A stretch of 64,000 bases of DNA from Typha latifolia (GCA_019914945.1 CM034101.1:13527188-13591187); one strand, 5' to 3'. Counted from the stretch's first letter, positions 1-12,400 are shown. Translations and numbers: made by a program. Notes: a model not told the origin generated them from the letters alone.

Positions 1-680
1 TTTGAAAGCCCAAATCTTACGCGATTTCCCTCACCCTAAAATCCCTTGCGACATCCTTCTCGAGATGACGGAGGCTGGGGATGGCGAAAGGTGGCGCCTT
101 TTTCCTCTGCTTGGTTCGTGCATTTGTGTTCAACAGTGAATGCGAATATGTGTAAATTATTTATATGCTAGTGCTTGGATGTGCCATATGTTTGAGAAGT
201 GGAAGTGACATGTTTTGAGTGCTACAAAATCGATGGGGCTCTAGAGATATATATATTGAGCAATGATTCCATACTAACAGGTTAGTTATTGAAAATAATT
301 TTTATCTTTCGATAAATTAAAGGGTATATAAGACATTTTATATATGTGACTAGATTAATCAACAAAAAATTATAATTTAAGTATTTTCTTATTACTTATT
401 CTTATAACTATTTCCTTAATAATATGACAGTCAACTTCTACCAATTTATTATTAATTTTATTTTTTATAAAAAAAAATAGATAGCTAAGAGAAAAAAATA
501 ACTAATTTACCCTTACAATCTAAAAAAATGATTGGTACTTCCTATTAATATGACCGGTATTTAATTTTATTTAGTATTATTTAATCTCAACGATTCAATT
601 AGGAGAGAAAAATTAATAGTTCGCATTGAATTATTTGGCACATATATTAGCAATTTATCATCTTACATATATCAATACAC

Positions 681-713
<33 letters not shown>

Positions 714-1409
714 AAATTAATCGTATTGCCGTATCATATCGTACTTCTGTATATTACTATATTAGCATCCCATCGCTAATTGTGTATCATCTTTGCTGCT
801 TCCAATAGAAGTTTTATAGAAAACCCTAAATGCTTTCCTATATCACAGTTTATGATTTTCACTGAATTTCTACTTCTATAAAAAAGAAATTACAATTAAT
901 AGGGAAGAAAACGAACTGTTGTGATATATACAGTTTGTTACACAAGGCTCTTTTTAGAGAAGAAATTATTTTTAGGTACTTCAAGAAACTAAAAGTTATT
1001 TGAGATATGATAACATCCAATAATATAACAAATGTGATAGTTTACAGCAGTACGTACTCGAGCGACGGATATACTAGCCACAACTGAAGCTTGGCAGGCA
1101 TCAGTTTACAGCATATCAAACATAGAGATAACCTGCTTCTTGGAGAATGTCGTTATTGTAGCTAGTACTTCCTCAAGGAAAACTAACACTGAAGCAGGAA
1201 GAAGAAGCACACAAGGAATTAGTTCTATAATCCATTTTCTAGAGGTAAAAAGCGCTTCAGTTCATCGGCCATCTAAAAACGAAGACCTCAGTCTTACACT
1301 CTTACTTAGACGGAACAGACAAAGTATCAGCCAGAAAAACAGAGAAAAACTTCCATTCGCGATACAACACCCTTATGCTTTTCTTGCATATATTAGCACA
1401 TAAAAAGTG
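1..1409. other. AT-rich intergenic DNA, no gene recognised
   Basis: The first 130 bases are noticeably more GC-rich than what follows and could be the edge of a neighbouring gene. The short reading frame starting at the ATG near 65 closes after about twenty codons and I recognise nothing in it. The rest is AT-rich, with a TA run at 681-696 followed by a T run to about 713. About 1000-1409 probably includes the 3' untranslated region of the minus-strand gene that ends at 1410. The 87-codon plus-strand frame at 1140 looks like chance. Confidence 0.5.
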
Positions 1410-3191
1410 TCAGATCTGCAAAGTGCATTTCTTTTGAGAATGTCCTAATAAATGACAGCGGCCACACTGAACAACTCTTTTTGGCCGTTTTAAACTTTCA
1501 ATGCGAAGAACCTTCTTTTTGGGACGGCCAGGCGGCCTTCGAATTTTCGGTGGGCGTATTATGATATCCGCTTTGCCACCTCCGCCTTCCATCCCAGAAG
1601 CTGATTCCTTCCAAATATTTCTATCTGGAATTGGATATATTATTTCTGAATAGGCCTCTCTGTACTTCCTAATGCTGAAGCATTCCTGTGCATAGAGACG
1701 GACATCTTCACCACAAGACAAGAGTGCAGCAGCAGCATGTGCACATGGAATGCCATACATTTGCCACCGACGACATGAACAGCACCTTGTTTGTATATCT
1801 ACAATATTTGTTCGCTCAGATGATACAATCTCGAACTCCACTTTATTTGCACGAAGAACTTGATAACAGCGCGAATCAGCAATGGCTTCTGAAATAACCT
1901 TCTCTGCAGAGGGAACAAGAACTGAGGTCCATGACATTGCCATATTGCGACGATCAGTAAACCAATAGGTTAGTTCATGCCGGATATGTTCCATCATTTG
2001 CACTATAGGAAGCTCATGGCAATCAAGTGCCCACTTATACAACACCTCTGTGATTCCTAGACTAAAATGACCGTATCGCACGCCCTCAAAGTATGCAACA
2101 GCCCAAAGGTTTGGTGGAAAGAGATGAAACCATGGCATGACATCTTGAACTTCCATCATCTCAGCTACTTTTGAATCAAATTCAGCTGGTGTGAGAGCAT
2201 AAACAGCATTCCAGAAGAGGTTGACTAATTTTGAATTCTTAAATTCATCACGGAAATTCTCACTCACATAACGCAAGCAAAATCCATGAAAAGCAGTCGG
2301 GAAATGGGTTTCAACTGCCTCTACAATTCCTTTTTGTCTTTCAGACAATATTGTCAAGATGGGCATCTTGTCTGTATTAACTCCAAGAAGCTTTCGCAAT
2401 TCTGATAGAAACCATATCCAATTATCATCACTCTCAGCATCCACAATGCCAAATGCCAATGGAAACAAAGTGTGATCTGCATCAACAGCTGAGGCACAAA
2501 GTAAAGTTCCAAGATATTTTCCTTTAAGTTGTGCTCTATCAAGTTCCAAAAGCGGTCTGCAAGCATGCAGGAAACCATAAATTGACGCGCGATAGGAAAT
2601 AAACAGACGGTGAAAACAGTTCTCTGGCCCAGTTGCATAAACTAATGCAATGCTCCCAGGATTTGTTCTCCTAATTTGCTCACAATATGCTGGAAGAAGG
2701 CGGTATCCATCCTCAAGAGTGCCATGTACTGCAGCCATACTTCGCTCTTTCCCACGCCATGCTTGCATATAGGATACGGCAACACCATGCTGTTCTCGGA
2801 TGTCTTGCAATATCTCCTTCGGTTTGTACTGTGGATTGTCTCTAAGACGAGACTCCACAGACCTGGCAACCCAGCCAACACTAGCTTGCTGGTGGTGAAG
2901 ATTACGAACTCCCTCGCATGTATGCTCTCCATGCAACGTCCTGATTGAGAAGGTAGGTACACCAGGACACTTTGCCACATGGACACGCCAGGGACATCCT
3001 TCCTTTGAACACTTGGCTATGAACCGGCTGCGGTCAGATTTCACAATTCTAAGCTCGAAATGCAAAGCAATAGCAATATCCTTAAGTGTTCTCCTGCAAG
3101 CCTCCACATCTGGGAACTCTTGTCCAATGACCAGAGAATGGTCTGACAGAACAAGATTCTGTTCTTGCTGAACTAAGGCTTGGCTAGCCAT
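1410..3191 (-). CDS. MUG: MUSTANG-type domesticated Mutator-like transposase protein
   Basis: A single 593-codon exon without stops. In order it shows an N-terminal MuDR-type DNA-binding region (C-x-K-E-G-C-P-W-R-V-H-V around residues 60-72), a MULE transposase core (L-E-L-D at about 218, then V-D-A-D at 237-239 and P-L-A-F), a SWIM zinc finger (C471-x-C473 ... C483-x-H485), a basic P-G-R-P-K-K-K stretch and a C-terminal CCHC knuckle (C576-x2-C-x4-H-x4-C589). MUSTANG proteins are former transposases kept by selection as nuclear regulators of growth and flowering. I see no terminal inverted repeats beside the gene, which fits domestication. The position that is Asp in the usual S-D-R motif of MULE transposases is Glu here (residue 284), and the following C-x2-H has Tyr instead of His. 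A 5'-UTR intron is likely at 3199-3839 (donor CTAG|GTATGT, acceptor TTTTTAG on the minus strand). A FAR1-like assignment is less likely because of the SWIM and knuckle arrangement. Confidence 0.88.
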   Translation of the reverse strand: MASQALVQQEQNLVLSDHSLVIGQEFPDVEACRRTLKDIAIALHFELRIVKSDRSRFIAKCSKEGCPWRVHVAKCPGVPTFSIRTLHGEHTCEGVRNLHHQQASVGWVARSVESRLRDNPQYKPKEILQDIREQHGVAVSYMQAWRGKERSMAAVHGTLEDGYRLLPAYCEQIRRTNPGSIALVYATGPENCFHRLFISYRASIYGFLHACRPLLELDRAQLKGKYLGTLLCASAVDADHTLFPLAFGIVDAESDDNWIWFLSELRKLLGVNTDKMPILTILSERQKGIVEAVETHFPTAFHGFCLRYVSENFRDEFKNSKLVNLFWNAVYALTPAEFDSKVAEMMEVQDVMPWFHLFPPNLWAVAYFEGVRYGHFSLGITEVLYKWALDCHELPIVQMMEHIRHELTYWFTDRRNMAMSWTSVLVPSAEKVISEAIADSRCYQVLRANKVEFEIVSSERTNIVDIQTRCCSCRRWQMYGIPCAHAAAALLSCGEDVRLYAQECFSIRKYREAYSEIIYPIPDRNIWKESASGMEGGGGKADIIIRPPKIRRPPGRPKKKVLRIESLKRPKRVVQCGRCHLLGHSQKKCTLQI

Positions 3192-3839
3192 AAAACAGCT
3201 AAAAATAAGCTTATTCTTCGTATCTCATCCAGATCAGGAAGCGCAAAAAAAAAATGAGCTCAAACTTCACAAATCAGCCATTTCGTGAGCAAATCCCAAC
3301 AGTATTGCATGCAAAGAAAGCTAGTCATATTCGTCAAGGCATCTTATATATTAGAATTACCCGCTAATTGCAGTCATCAACTTTAAACCAAGCCACCTGC
3401 CAAATTGGCAACGTAAGGTATGAGAAAGAACTTGAGAACTGAGAAGTCTACTTAGAGCCTAAAGCAGTAAGGAAGAGAATAATTTATATTGATAACTTCC
3501 TGAGTTCAATTTTGCAGCAATCCGTGTCCAAAAATTATTTTTACGACAAGCTTAATTTTTTTCTTTTTTGTTCGAATACAAGCTTAGAGCTTCACAACAA
3601 GAACCTAATCAGACAATGACAAACAGGATAAAAGTACAAAATTAGCTAAAGATTTCACCTTTGAGAAACATATCACCTAAACCCAGCTCAAATATAGAAA
3701 AACGATAAATCTATTACTGTATATTATCGCAAGGCGACCACAGAACGTAAGTACAACCGCCACAGATACGGACACCAACAAGATTTTGAGTTCACGGAAA
3801 ATAACCAAGAGCTTAAACAAAAGCTAGAAAAAGACATAC

Positions 3840-4808
3840 CTAGAAAGAGGACCGCCTAACCAAGGCAAGATCGACGCAGAGAGACTCCACCAAGAGGAAA
3901 TCTTTCGCGGAAAACTTGACCTGCAATTGAAGCGCTTACCAAGATGGGAAATTTCGCTTATTTGAGGGTTGAAGTCTTCAATTTGGGGTCGTTTCTCTTA
4001 AGTTTTATCGTCGCCGCCGAGCGATCGAGGACGGCTCGGGAGAGATGGGAGAAGGGAAGGGGAAAGGGGAGGAAGGAAACGGGTGGAGGGGGAGACCGAT
4101 CACGTTAATTACAGGAATGCCCTTTGCTTCCAGTAATTACTATTTACTACGGTCCGGATCAGGATGTGTACCCATTAACCCGCCTAGAGGAAAAGCGAAC
4201 TGGAAAACCCGATGCGACCCATTTGAGAAACGGGTTCAAACGAATTTGGATAATAAATGGAAAAGCCCCTATTCTTCTTAGATTCCATTCCAGTACGAAT
4301 CCTAGGAATCCAATTAATTAATAGAAAATTCTCAAATAACTACAACATTTCACTGATTTTGTGATTAGGACTCATCTTTGAGCTATTTGTAATCCAACGT
4401 TTTTTTTTCTATAATTTTCATATCGCACCTTGAATTAATATTTGGATATTAAATTTATATCTTAAAATACTTAAAATGCACTTTTCTTTTTTTATGGGTA
4501 CAAGTATTTTAACATAATTATGGCCAGTTATGACGTCGTTAATTAATAATTTTGCTTTCATCCAGCTGCTCCATTATTTCTTGTAACTAGTGGCAGTGTA
4601 CTCAGAATTAGTCCACAGGAGTACTAATTTCCCTGCTAAAAGGAAATTTCCTCTCACAAATTATAGAGCAAGTCCTGGAAGAGAATTTGCAGTGTCTCGA
4701 TGTCAATGATAGCTGCATGCTTTCATCATTTCTTTCAATCCTTCCTAACTATATCTTACCTCATCTATCCTCCCATCCTTTCCATCACTCTTGATCAATA
4801 GAATACTA
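3840..4808. other. Divergent intergenic region between transposase-derived gene and subtilase
   Basis: About 3840-4050 is GC-rich and is probably the first, non-coding exon and promoter of the minus-strand MUSTANG gene. 4050-4320 contains open frames of 65-78 codons with no recognisable product. 4320-4808 is AT-rich and should hold the subtilase promoter; I could not settle on a TATA box there. Confidence 0.45.
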
Positions 4809-7100
4809 ATGAAGATCACCAACTTCTTCTTCTTCTTCTCTTTCTTTCTCTTCTTCTTCTCCTTCCAATCTTCTCTTCCCACAACCAACTGCCAACTCTT
4901 GCCCATTCCTATCGATATTAGTGGCCATGGGAACACCCAACAAGATACGTACATCGTCCACGTCCAAAAGCCCAAGAATACGGAACTCCAAAGCACCGAA
5001 GACCATCTTAGATTATACCAATCCTTCCTCCCATCCACAATTCTAGCCTCAGGCGAGCCAAGGATTGTATACTCCTACCAAAACGCCATCACTGGATTCG
5101 CCGCCAAACTAACCCACGAAGAGCTGAAAGCCATGCAAAAGATCGATGGATTCATGCACGCCTACCCCGACAAGAGACTCGACCTACACTCGACTCACAT
5201 CTCCGACTTCTTGGGCATGAACAGCGGTTATAATTGTCTGCTGAAGGATACCAATTTGGGTAAGGGGGTGATCATAGGATTACTCGACACTGGGATTTTA
5301 CCAGAACACCCTTCGTTCAAAGACGAGGGGATGCCGCACCCCCCGGCCAAATGGAAGGGCCATTGCGACTTTAAGCCGTCCGTGTGCAGTGGTAAGGTGA
5401 TCGGAGCTAAGGCTTTCAGGAAAGGGTGCAAGGATATGCCGGTCGACATCGACGGCCACGGCACACACGTGGCGAGCGTCGCCGCGGGGAGCGTAGTCAA
5501 GAACGCCGATGTTCTTGGGAATGCGCGGGGCACGGCTGCCGGGATCGCGGCTGGCGCGCACGTGGCGGTTTACAAGGTCTGCCACGGCGGCGGGTGCTTC
5601 GCGAGCGACGTGCTGGCCGGGATCGACCAAGCGATTGGCGACGGCGTCGACGTGCTGTCGGTGTCGCTCGGCGGCGGGACGGCGCCGTTCTACGAGGATA
5701 GCGTGGCTATCGGAGCAATGGCGGCAGTGGAGAAGGGGATATTTGTCAGTTGCTCGGCGGGAAATGGAGGGCCGGCGAGGGGAACGGTGGAGAACGACGC
5801 GCCGTGGGTCATGACGGTCGGCGCGAGCGGGATGGATCGGGCGATGAGGGCGACGGTGAGGTTAGGGAGCGGCGATGAGTTCAATGGGGAGTCAGCGTAC
5901 CAGCCCGGTGGGTTTACTGCCCTCCTCCTCCCAGTGGTGTACCCCGGCATGAGGGGCGGCGTACGCGTGAAGGCTTGCAGCGATGGATCCTTGAAAAGGA
6001 TCAACGTTAAAGGGAAGGTGGTGGTTTGCCACAACGGTGGATCGAATAGTACCGTCGAGAAAGGCGTCGTCGTTAAGGCCGCCGGCGGCGCCGCCATGAT
6101 AGTCGTGAACGATGAGAAGGAGGGCTTCACAGCAGCCGCCGGAGCGCACGTCCTCCCGACGTCCCACGTCAGCTACTCCGATGGGGCCAAGATCATCGCC
6201 TATGTTAAATCATCGTCGAACCCCACGGCGGCGATCGACTTCAAAGGTACGTTATACCGCGCCTCGCCATCTCCGGCGGTGGCCGCCTTCTCCTCGAGAG
6301 GCCCGAGCGTCGTGAACGACGGCATCCTAAAGCCCGACGTCATCGCCCCCGGCGTAAACGTGTTAGGCGCGTGGCCGTCCCCGGTCGGCCCGCTGTCGCT
6401 CGACGCGACGATTAATTCAACCTCGTGGTTTAACGTCATCTCCGGCACGTCGACGTCTGCCTCTCTACTAGCCGGAATTGCCTCACTAGTAAAGCTCTCG
6501 CACCCTGACTGGTCACCCGCCGCAATTAAATCAGCGATCATGACTTCGTCCGATATCCTAGACGGCGACGGTAAGCCAATCACCGACGAAACATGGAACG
6601 CCGCCGGATTCTTTAGCATCGGAGCCGGGCATGTGAATCCATCGAGAGCCAACGATCCAGGCCTAGTCTATGATATCCAACCAAATGACTACTTAGGTTA
6701 CCTTTGTGGTTTAGGTTACACTGATAAGCAAGTCTCCGCCGTCGCTCGCCATTGGACGGAGTGTTCGACAGTCGACCCCACAACTGCTGAGGAGTTGAAT
6801 TATCCGTCCATCTCAGTGACATTGGAGACGAACTCAGAGAAGACCATCACACGGATAGTGAGGAACGTAGGGGACGAGGACTCCATCTACGCAGTGCAGG
6901 TTAATGCACCAGAAGGAGTTGAGGTGAAAGTTTATCCTGAGAAGCTGGAGTTCAGTGAGATGAATCAGAACATGAGCTTCAACGTCTATTTTAGTGCCAA
7001 AGATACTGGTGGAAAGCAAGGGAGCATATCTGAAGGGCAACTGAGGTGGGTCTCAAACAGGTACGTTGTTAGAAGTCCCATATCTGTCACCTTCGTATGA
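4809..7100 (+). CDS. Subtilisin-like serine protease (plant SBT, peptidase S8A)
   Basis: Intronless, 763 residues counted from the ATG at 4809; an upstream in-frame TTG is not a plausible start. The order is: hydrophobic Phe-rich signal peptide (about 1-28); I9 prodomain (about 46-135, from D-T-Y-I-V-H-V to the S-D-F-L-G-M junction); S8 catalytic domain with Asp160 (G-L-L-D-T-G), His217 (D-G-H-G-T-H), oxyanion Asn319 (S-A-G-N-G-G-P) and Ser548 (S-G-T-S-T-S); an inserted PA domain (about 360-480); and a C-terminal fibronectin-III-like domain. Length, order and spacing are those of secreted SBT1-class subtilases, which process apoplastic proteins. The residues after the catalytic Ser (T-S-A-S-L-L) differ from the common M-S-C-P-H. 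The middle of the gene is GC-rich against AT-rich flanks. An AATAAA lies about 95 bases after the stop, near 7195. The exact SBT subgroup is uncertain. Confidence 0.93.
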   Translation: MKITNFFFFFSFFLFFFSFQSSLPTTNCQLLPIPIDISGHGNTQQDTYIVHVQKPKNTELQSTEDHLRLYQSFLPSTILASGEPRIVYSYQNAITGFAAKLTHEELKAMQKIDGFMHAYPDKRLDLHSTHISDFLGMNSGYNCLLKDTNLGKGVIIGLLDTGILPEHPSFKDEGMPHPPAKWKGHCDFKPSVCSGKVIGAKAFRKGCKDMPVDIDGHGTHVASVAAGSVVKNADVLGNARGTAAGIAAGAHVAVYKVCHGGGCFASDVLAGIDQAIGDGVDVLSVSLGGGTAPFYEDSVAIGAMAAVEKGIFVSCSAGNGGPARGTVENDAPWVMTVGASGMDRAMRATVRLGSGDEFNGESAYQPGGFTALLLPVVYPGMRGGVRVKACSDGSLKRINVKGKVVVCHNGGSNSTVEKGVVVKAAGGAAMIVVNDEKEGFTAAAGAHVLPTSHVSYSDGAKIIAYVKSSSNPTAAIDFKGTLYRASPSPAVAAFSSRGPSVVNDGILKPDVIAPGVNVLGAWPSPVGPLSLDATINSTSWFNVISGTSTSASLLAGIASLVKLSHPDWSPAAIKSAIMTSSDILDGDGKPITDETWNAAGFFSIGAGHVNPSRANDPGLVYDIQPNDYLGYLCGLGYTDKQVSAVARHWTECSTVDPTTAEELNYPSISVTLETNSEKTITRIVRNVGDEDSIYAVQVNAPEGVEVKVYPEKLEFSEMNQNMSFNVYFSAKDTGGKQGSISEGQLRWVSNRYVVRSPISVTFV

Positions 7101-9446
7101 GCTTTTAAAAGTTTTGGTTGAGGAATTACCGATAGATACATCGTTTTATTTGCTTGTAAGTTTTGTTAACTATTTACGTCGTAAAAATGTGAGTAATAAA
7201 GTTGGATGTATGTTTCCCTCCGGCCCTGCATAGATGGGAACCCATACAATTGATAATTTTTATTTTTATTTGGGATCCATCAAAAGGGAGCAACAACAAA
7301 TAATAACATACATAGATTATAGATTGGTCATTTGAAGTATAATAGAACTCTTCAAAATCTAGCAACAAATGAAGGGGATACCAAAGGAAATAACAAGGCA
7401 TAATTGTATTTGCGAATTTAGCCTTTCTCAGAGGACAAATAACAGCGCAGGCAAAATATCATTACATGACTAAAAATGGGAAGATCAAAGAGAAGTCTTA
7501 CCAAACAAAAACAAAATTTCCTTCTCGTACGACATACTTCAGCTCCGATATTCTACAGGAGCTGCCAAAAATTCTCAAGTAGCGAAGCTATTTATCTCTA
7601 GCACAAATCCCTACATCATAAAATTATTATAAATTTCACTAGCTCCACAGGGGCGCGCCAAAATATTTTAACTGAGATAGACTTTTATCATAAAACAACA
7701 CTGTTCACTAATTTTTTTTAGGGCAGCTAATAAGGGATTGACAGGAGGATTCAGATTTATCTTTGCTTTGTAAATTCAGCACGGAATAAAGCATATATAG
7801 TAAATAAGTATCGATACAACTAATTGACAAAATCTATCAGTGTCACAATATGGGAAACTCTTGTACGCTTAACCAAGCGCGAGCACAAACCTCCACTGTC
7901 GACCGTATTTTTCTCTCAAAATTCTAGATGCGAAGTTGTTTCTTGCGATCCTCACTATCTCCTGATAAATTCTCTTCTTCCTTCTCTCTGTAACATTTTC
8001 TTGTGTATTTCTAACTTTTAGTAATTAAAACTGGGCTTCTCAGAAAAGGGATAGACGTGTTATCACATGTACAAGAATCACCTGGCAAAATTCTTCAGGT
8101 TTTTATCACAAAGGCATTTATGTTTCTTGTGGACAGTAATCAGATCGTAGCAACAATGTCAATTGCAACAAGAAACCACATGCCTTTGCTCCCGAAAACT
8201 GAAAAACTTTTAACCAAAAAAAACTGACAACTGACAACCTCAATTTGCTAAAACCCTTGCACTTCTTATTATAATTAATGCCCAATCAGCTTGTTATATG
8301 GAAGATAGAGATCAATATCAATTGTACAGCAGACTTAATGGGATTCAGAATACAAAGGAAATCTTACCAACAAGAATAACCAAAAAAAAAAACTGAAAAC
8401 TTACAACCTCAACTTGCTAAAACCCTTGCACTTCTTATTATAATTAATGTCCAATCTGCTTGTTCTATGGAAGATAGAGATAAATATCAATTGTACAGCA
8501 GACTTAATGGGATTCAGAATACCAAGGAAATCTAACCAACAGAAAAATGAGTGATCATATTAAAGTATCTGTTCTTACAAAGATTAAAAATTTCAAAAGT
8601 AAGCAGCATGAAGAAATTCCAATGGCCAAAGAGGACTTAATGTGATTCTAGAAATCTATCATAGGAATAGTGTATGGCCATGCATTACTAGTGCCAGAGC
8701 TGCAAACTTGTGAGTAAAATCAACATCAGTTTAAAGATCACAGCATAAGGCTTTTACAGATTTCCAGAACCAATGATGCACCAGCATCATGTCTACTACG
8801 AATTGGTTCATGTAAGTGTTATTAAAGTCTTAAGTCTCTAGCCAAAGTCTTTATACCTAACATCTTTTTTTTTTCTTTGCTAACACTGCCAAGAATGGTG
8901 TGAGAAGTCCATGATGTACCCTATCACATCCAGGTGACAATACATGGAACTATCCTACCTTTTGCTTGTTGCTATGCAGATGCAACCTGTCACATGTTTA
9001 AGTCACCTAATGAAACCTTCCTTTCTTGGTCTTGGAGTTGCACAACACAGCATGGACAACCAGAGTTTGCTAATTGCTTTATGTTATATTTCAATAATAA
9101 AAAAGCACCGTTACAAAAGAAAAATAAAAATAAAAAGGGAAAAAAGGTACCCAGCATTCAGATTTAGACGTTAAACATGGACCAAAATTTTCTTATACAT
9201 AGTCAGAAAATTCTTATACAGAAACAGTCACAAAAGAAGAATGAAATGTTTACTGGGCATTCTGCCAAGAAATTGGTCACAAATAGATAGATAAGTAAAA
9301 CTTGCCGAGACTGATAATTATACCTGCACTTTAGCTCTCCCAATCCATTTAAATTAGAAGAAGCGCCACATTTCTATGACCTTGAAAAAACCCAAGGAAC
9401 AGAATTTTCAGTAGATCTATTCAACTTGAGCAAAAGTGTGTGAAGC
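7101..9446. other. Intergenic region between convergent subtilase and UGGT genes
   Basis: AT-rich DNA holding the 3' UTRs of both neighbours and a 169-base tandem duplication (annotated separately). Open frames of 60-77 codons occur on both strands, but none shows a recognisable domain or codon bias. I see no gene here. Confidence 0.5.
8217..8548. repeat. 169-bp tandem duplication
   Basis: Two adjacent copies with a period of about 169 bases. Each contains the run ACCCTTGCACTTCTTATTAT (8253 and 8422) and later GTACAGCAGACTTAATGGG. The copies differ at only a few positions and by small indels in an A-run, so the duplication is fairly recent. Confidence 0.85.
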
Positions 9447-12400
9447 TCACAACTCAGACAGGGATTCTGTATCTTCATTTTTATGATCACTCGATGAACT
9501 AGCAGGCTCTGATAATGTAGGAGGAGCTGATTCTGGGGGTTCTAGCTGCTCCCCTAATATTCTTCCTGTCACTTGTCTAGCTTCCGCATCAAGATCAACC
9601 CACTCCGATACAATTCTTTTAGCACCCTTATAAATAGAAAGAAAACGCAATCATTATGCTCTATAGGATAATGTAAATATAATGGTTCCAGAAAGAAATA
9701 CCTGTAGCTTTGGTTCCTTTGTCATTGGATTGTTGCAGAGATCAATGGTCTTTGCTTTTGACTTTGTGGCATTTCCGCACCAAGATTCACACCATAACCA
9801 TTCTTGGGGAAGAGAGAATATAGGCACTGTGTGTTGAGCATAGTTTGGAAGATCCTGCATATGACAGAAGTAATATCATCATTAATGAATCAATCATAAA
9901 TCTTCATCACTGTTCTCATTGTGTAAGAATTGTCTATCAAATTCACATCTCAGCAGGTTGTTTGCAGTTCATTCCAGGCGAAGCCACTCCTTCACTATTT
10001 CAGTAACCCAAGGGTTTGATTAGTTGATATAGAGGAAAGAAAGTAGCGAATGTTTCTAATAGAGTCACTTTTAATCATGGTTCCTAAAATCAGTCAATCC
10101 CTTTAGTCTGGGATCGGCCAGTTTCAGCCATATCAGCCGAAACTAATTTTTTTTAATATTTAGGTCGAATCTAAAATGGATTTGACTAGGAAATATTAGT
10201 AATTGGTATCCCTAATTTTTTTTTTTTGAAGTTTTAGTTTTTACCTTCTATCTCTCACACGCTCTCCTGCCACCCCTCACAATTCACCAAGTTCATCCGA
10301 TGAGTCCCTCCCGTTATTTTACACTCTGGTGAACTAGGGTAAGTTCTTTTTTCTTTCTTTTTTCTTTTCCTCATTCTCTTCTATTTCTTGCCCACCTTTT
10401 AACTCTTATTTTTTTATTGCTACGGAACACAAATGAAGAGAGAGATCTCTCTCTTTATCTTATTTCTTCAGCAATAATTTACAAACAATTTACCAAATTC
10501 CGTTCAGAATTCATTATGATTTTGAGTTAGTTTTTCTTTAATTTTAAGCTTTATATGTGAATAATTTTTATTATTTTATTTTTCTATTATTTTTCTAAAG
10601 TTTTAGAAATTTTCATGCATTTTAATATTTAAAATTTTACGTAATTAAAAAATAGTTTGATCGATACGGATGGGCAGATACGACCGATACAACCGATACG
10701 ACCAATAAAGCCGATACATATCATTTTTTCTAACGACCAATCCCAATCTTGATCTCGATACTGAGTTTTGAAATATTGCTTCAAATAAGTAATCATAACT
10801 TATTACTTATTAGTGCTTGATAAAAAATGAAAATATTTAGTGCAAGTGGGTAAATATGGTAATTAATGATGACATACAATATACAAAAAAGATGGAAAGT
10901 GATGCTCCCCGTAAAGGAAGTGGAATGAGCTACAATTAGGAAAGTTAGGTGGTTTGAGAGAATTGGAGAAACTCACTTCTCACCTTACTTTCTTCATTCA
11001 AACATAATAAACTTATGGACTTCTTGAAAGTGTCACTTTCCTTTCTTACTTCCCGTCAACCAAACATACCTTGGATTAGGAGGTGAGTTTCTTCACTTCT
11101 TTAAATCCACCTAACTTCAATGGTTTTGCTCATTTTACTTCCTCTTTGAAAATAAGAGAGTGACACCTTCCAGTTTTTTATATTGCACGTCATCAATTCA
11201 TCATCAATTATCAATTTATCATAATTATCCACTTCTACTAACCACTTTCAATTTTTACTAAATACTATTAGGACTACTTATGAGAAATATCTCTAAAAAC
11301 TTTCACTTCCTAAAACATTTTTTTTTCATCCACTTCTTATCAACCAAACACACTCTAAAGGAAAGTCAGCTAGATAAAATAATTATAATGAGATTTATAC
11401 TATAGTAACAAATAAGGAGTTTTTGACCAAACTAGACCTCTTTTAAACTTTATTTACTGAAATAAATTACACTCCAAATTTAATACCAAAAGAAATCTAT
11501 TTCATTGTAGCCCTAAGTAAAACGCAAAATTGTTAAGCGTTTTAACAAGCTAAAAGTAAAACGCTAAATTGTTAGCATTTTAACAAGCCAAAAGTAAAAT
11601 GCTAAATTGTTAAACGTTTTACTCAGCCAAAAGTAATGCTAATCATATCAACATTCTTTCAAATAAAACGATGATATGATCAGCGTTTTTATTAAAAGAA
11701 AAAAATGCTGAAAAATTCAACGCTTTATTAAGAAAAGAAGATACATATAAAATGCTTAAAAGTTAAGTGTTTTATTGTAAAAAATACTAAATTATTCAAC
11801 GTTGAACTACTCATTTTCGTAGATTATAACTTCCTAACTGATAGCCCATTTTGGACATACGATATGCCGTTATAAAGATGAAAGAAAAAGAATGTAATTA
11901 TTTTGATCTAAGCTTAATCGAACCTCAAACGAAAAAAATATAGATAAAAATATAAAGATAAAATATAGATAAAACTATCCATTTTAGTCATAAAATATAT
12001 CATTGTGGAGATATAGAAAAAATCTATAAGTTAATAGGGTTCAGTTAATAGGCCTTAGGATCTGGTTTAGATTTTTTTTCATACTCAAATTCCAATTTAA
12101 TCTTTTCATTCTTCCCCCTCCAAGGAGCCTAAGCTTCCTGCCCTCCCTCTCTCCCTAGATTTGGTTTCATTGGTATAGCAGCACTGCAAGATTCTCATGG
12201 TAACACCGTCAGTACATGATGTGCTACCTGGTAGAACAATATCGTGCAACATTTAAGATCCTTGATGCCCAGCCAGATTATGTGCGTACATTGCTTTCCC
12301 AGAGAGCATGTCTTGTTATGGGATTCATTTCAGGTTCAGCAGATCCAGCTTAGTCAACAAGTTGCCCATCTCTAAGTCGAATTATAGTTTATGAAAACAT

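Noticed and set aside
4045..4321. Two overlapping small open frames between the transposase gene and the subtilase
   Set aside because: No domain, no codon bias, and position at the transposase gene 5' end; they look like chance.
4791..4808. Upstream in-frame TTG as start of the subtilase
   Set aside because: TTG is not a credible plant start; the ATG at 4809 directly precedes the hydrophobic signal peptide.
5228..6652. Long minus-strand and other-frame open frames inside the subtilase
   Set aside because: High GC content of the gene leaves antisense frames open; the plus-strand protein with a full catalytic set explains the region.
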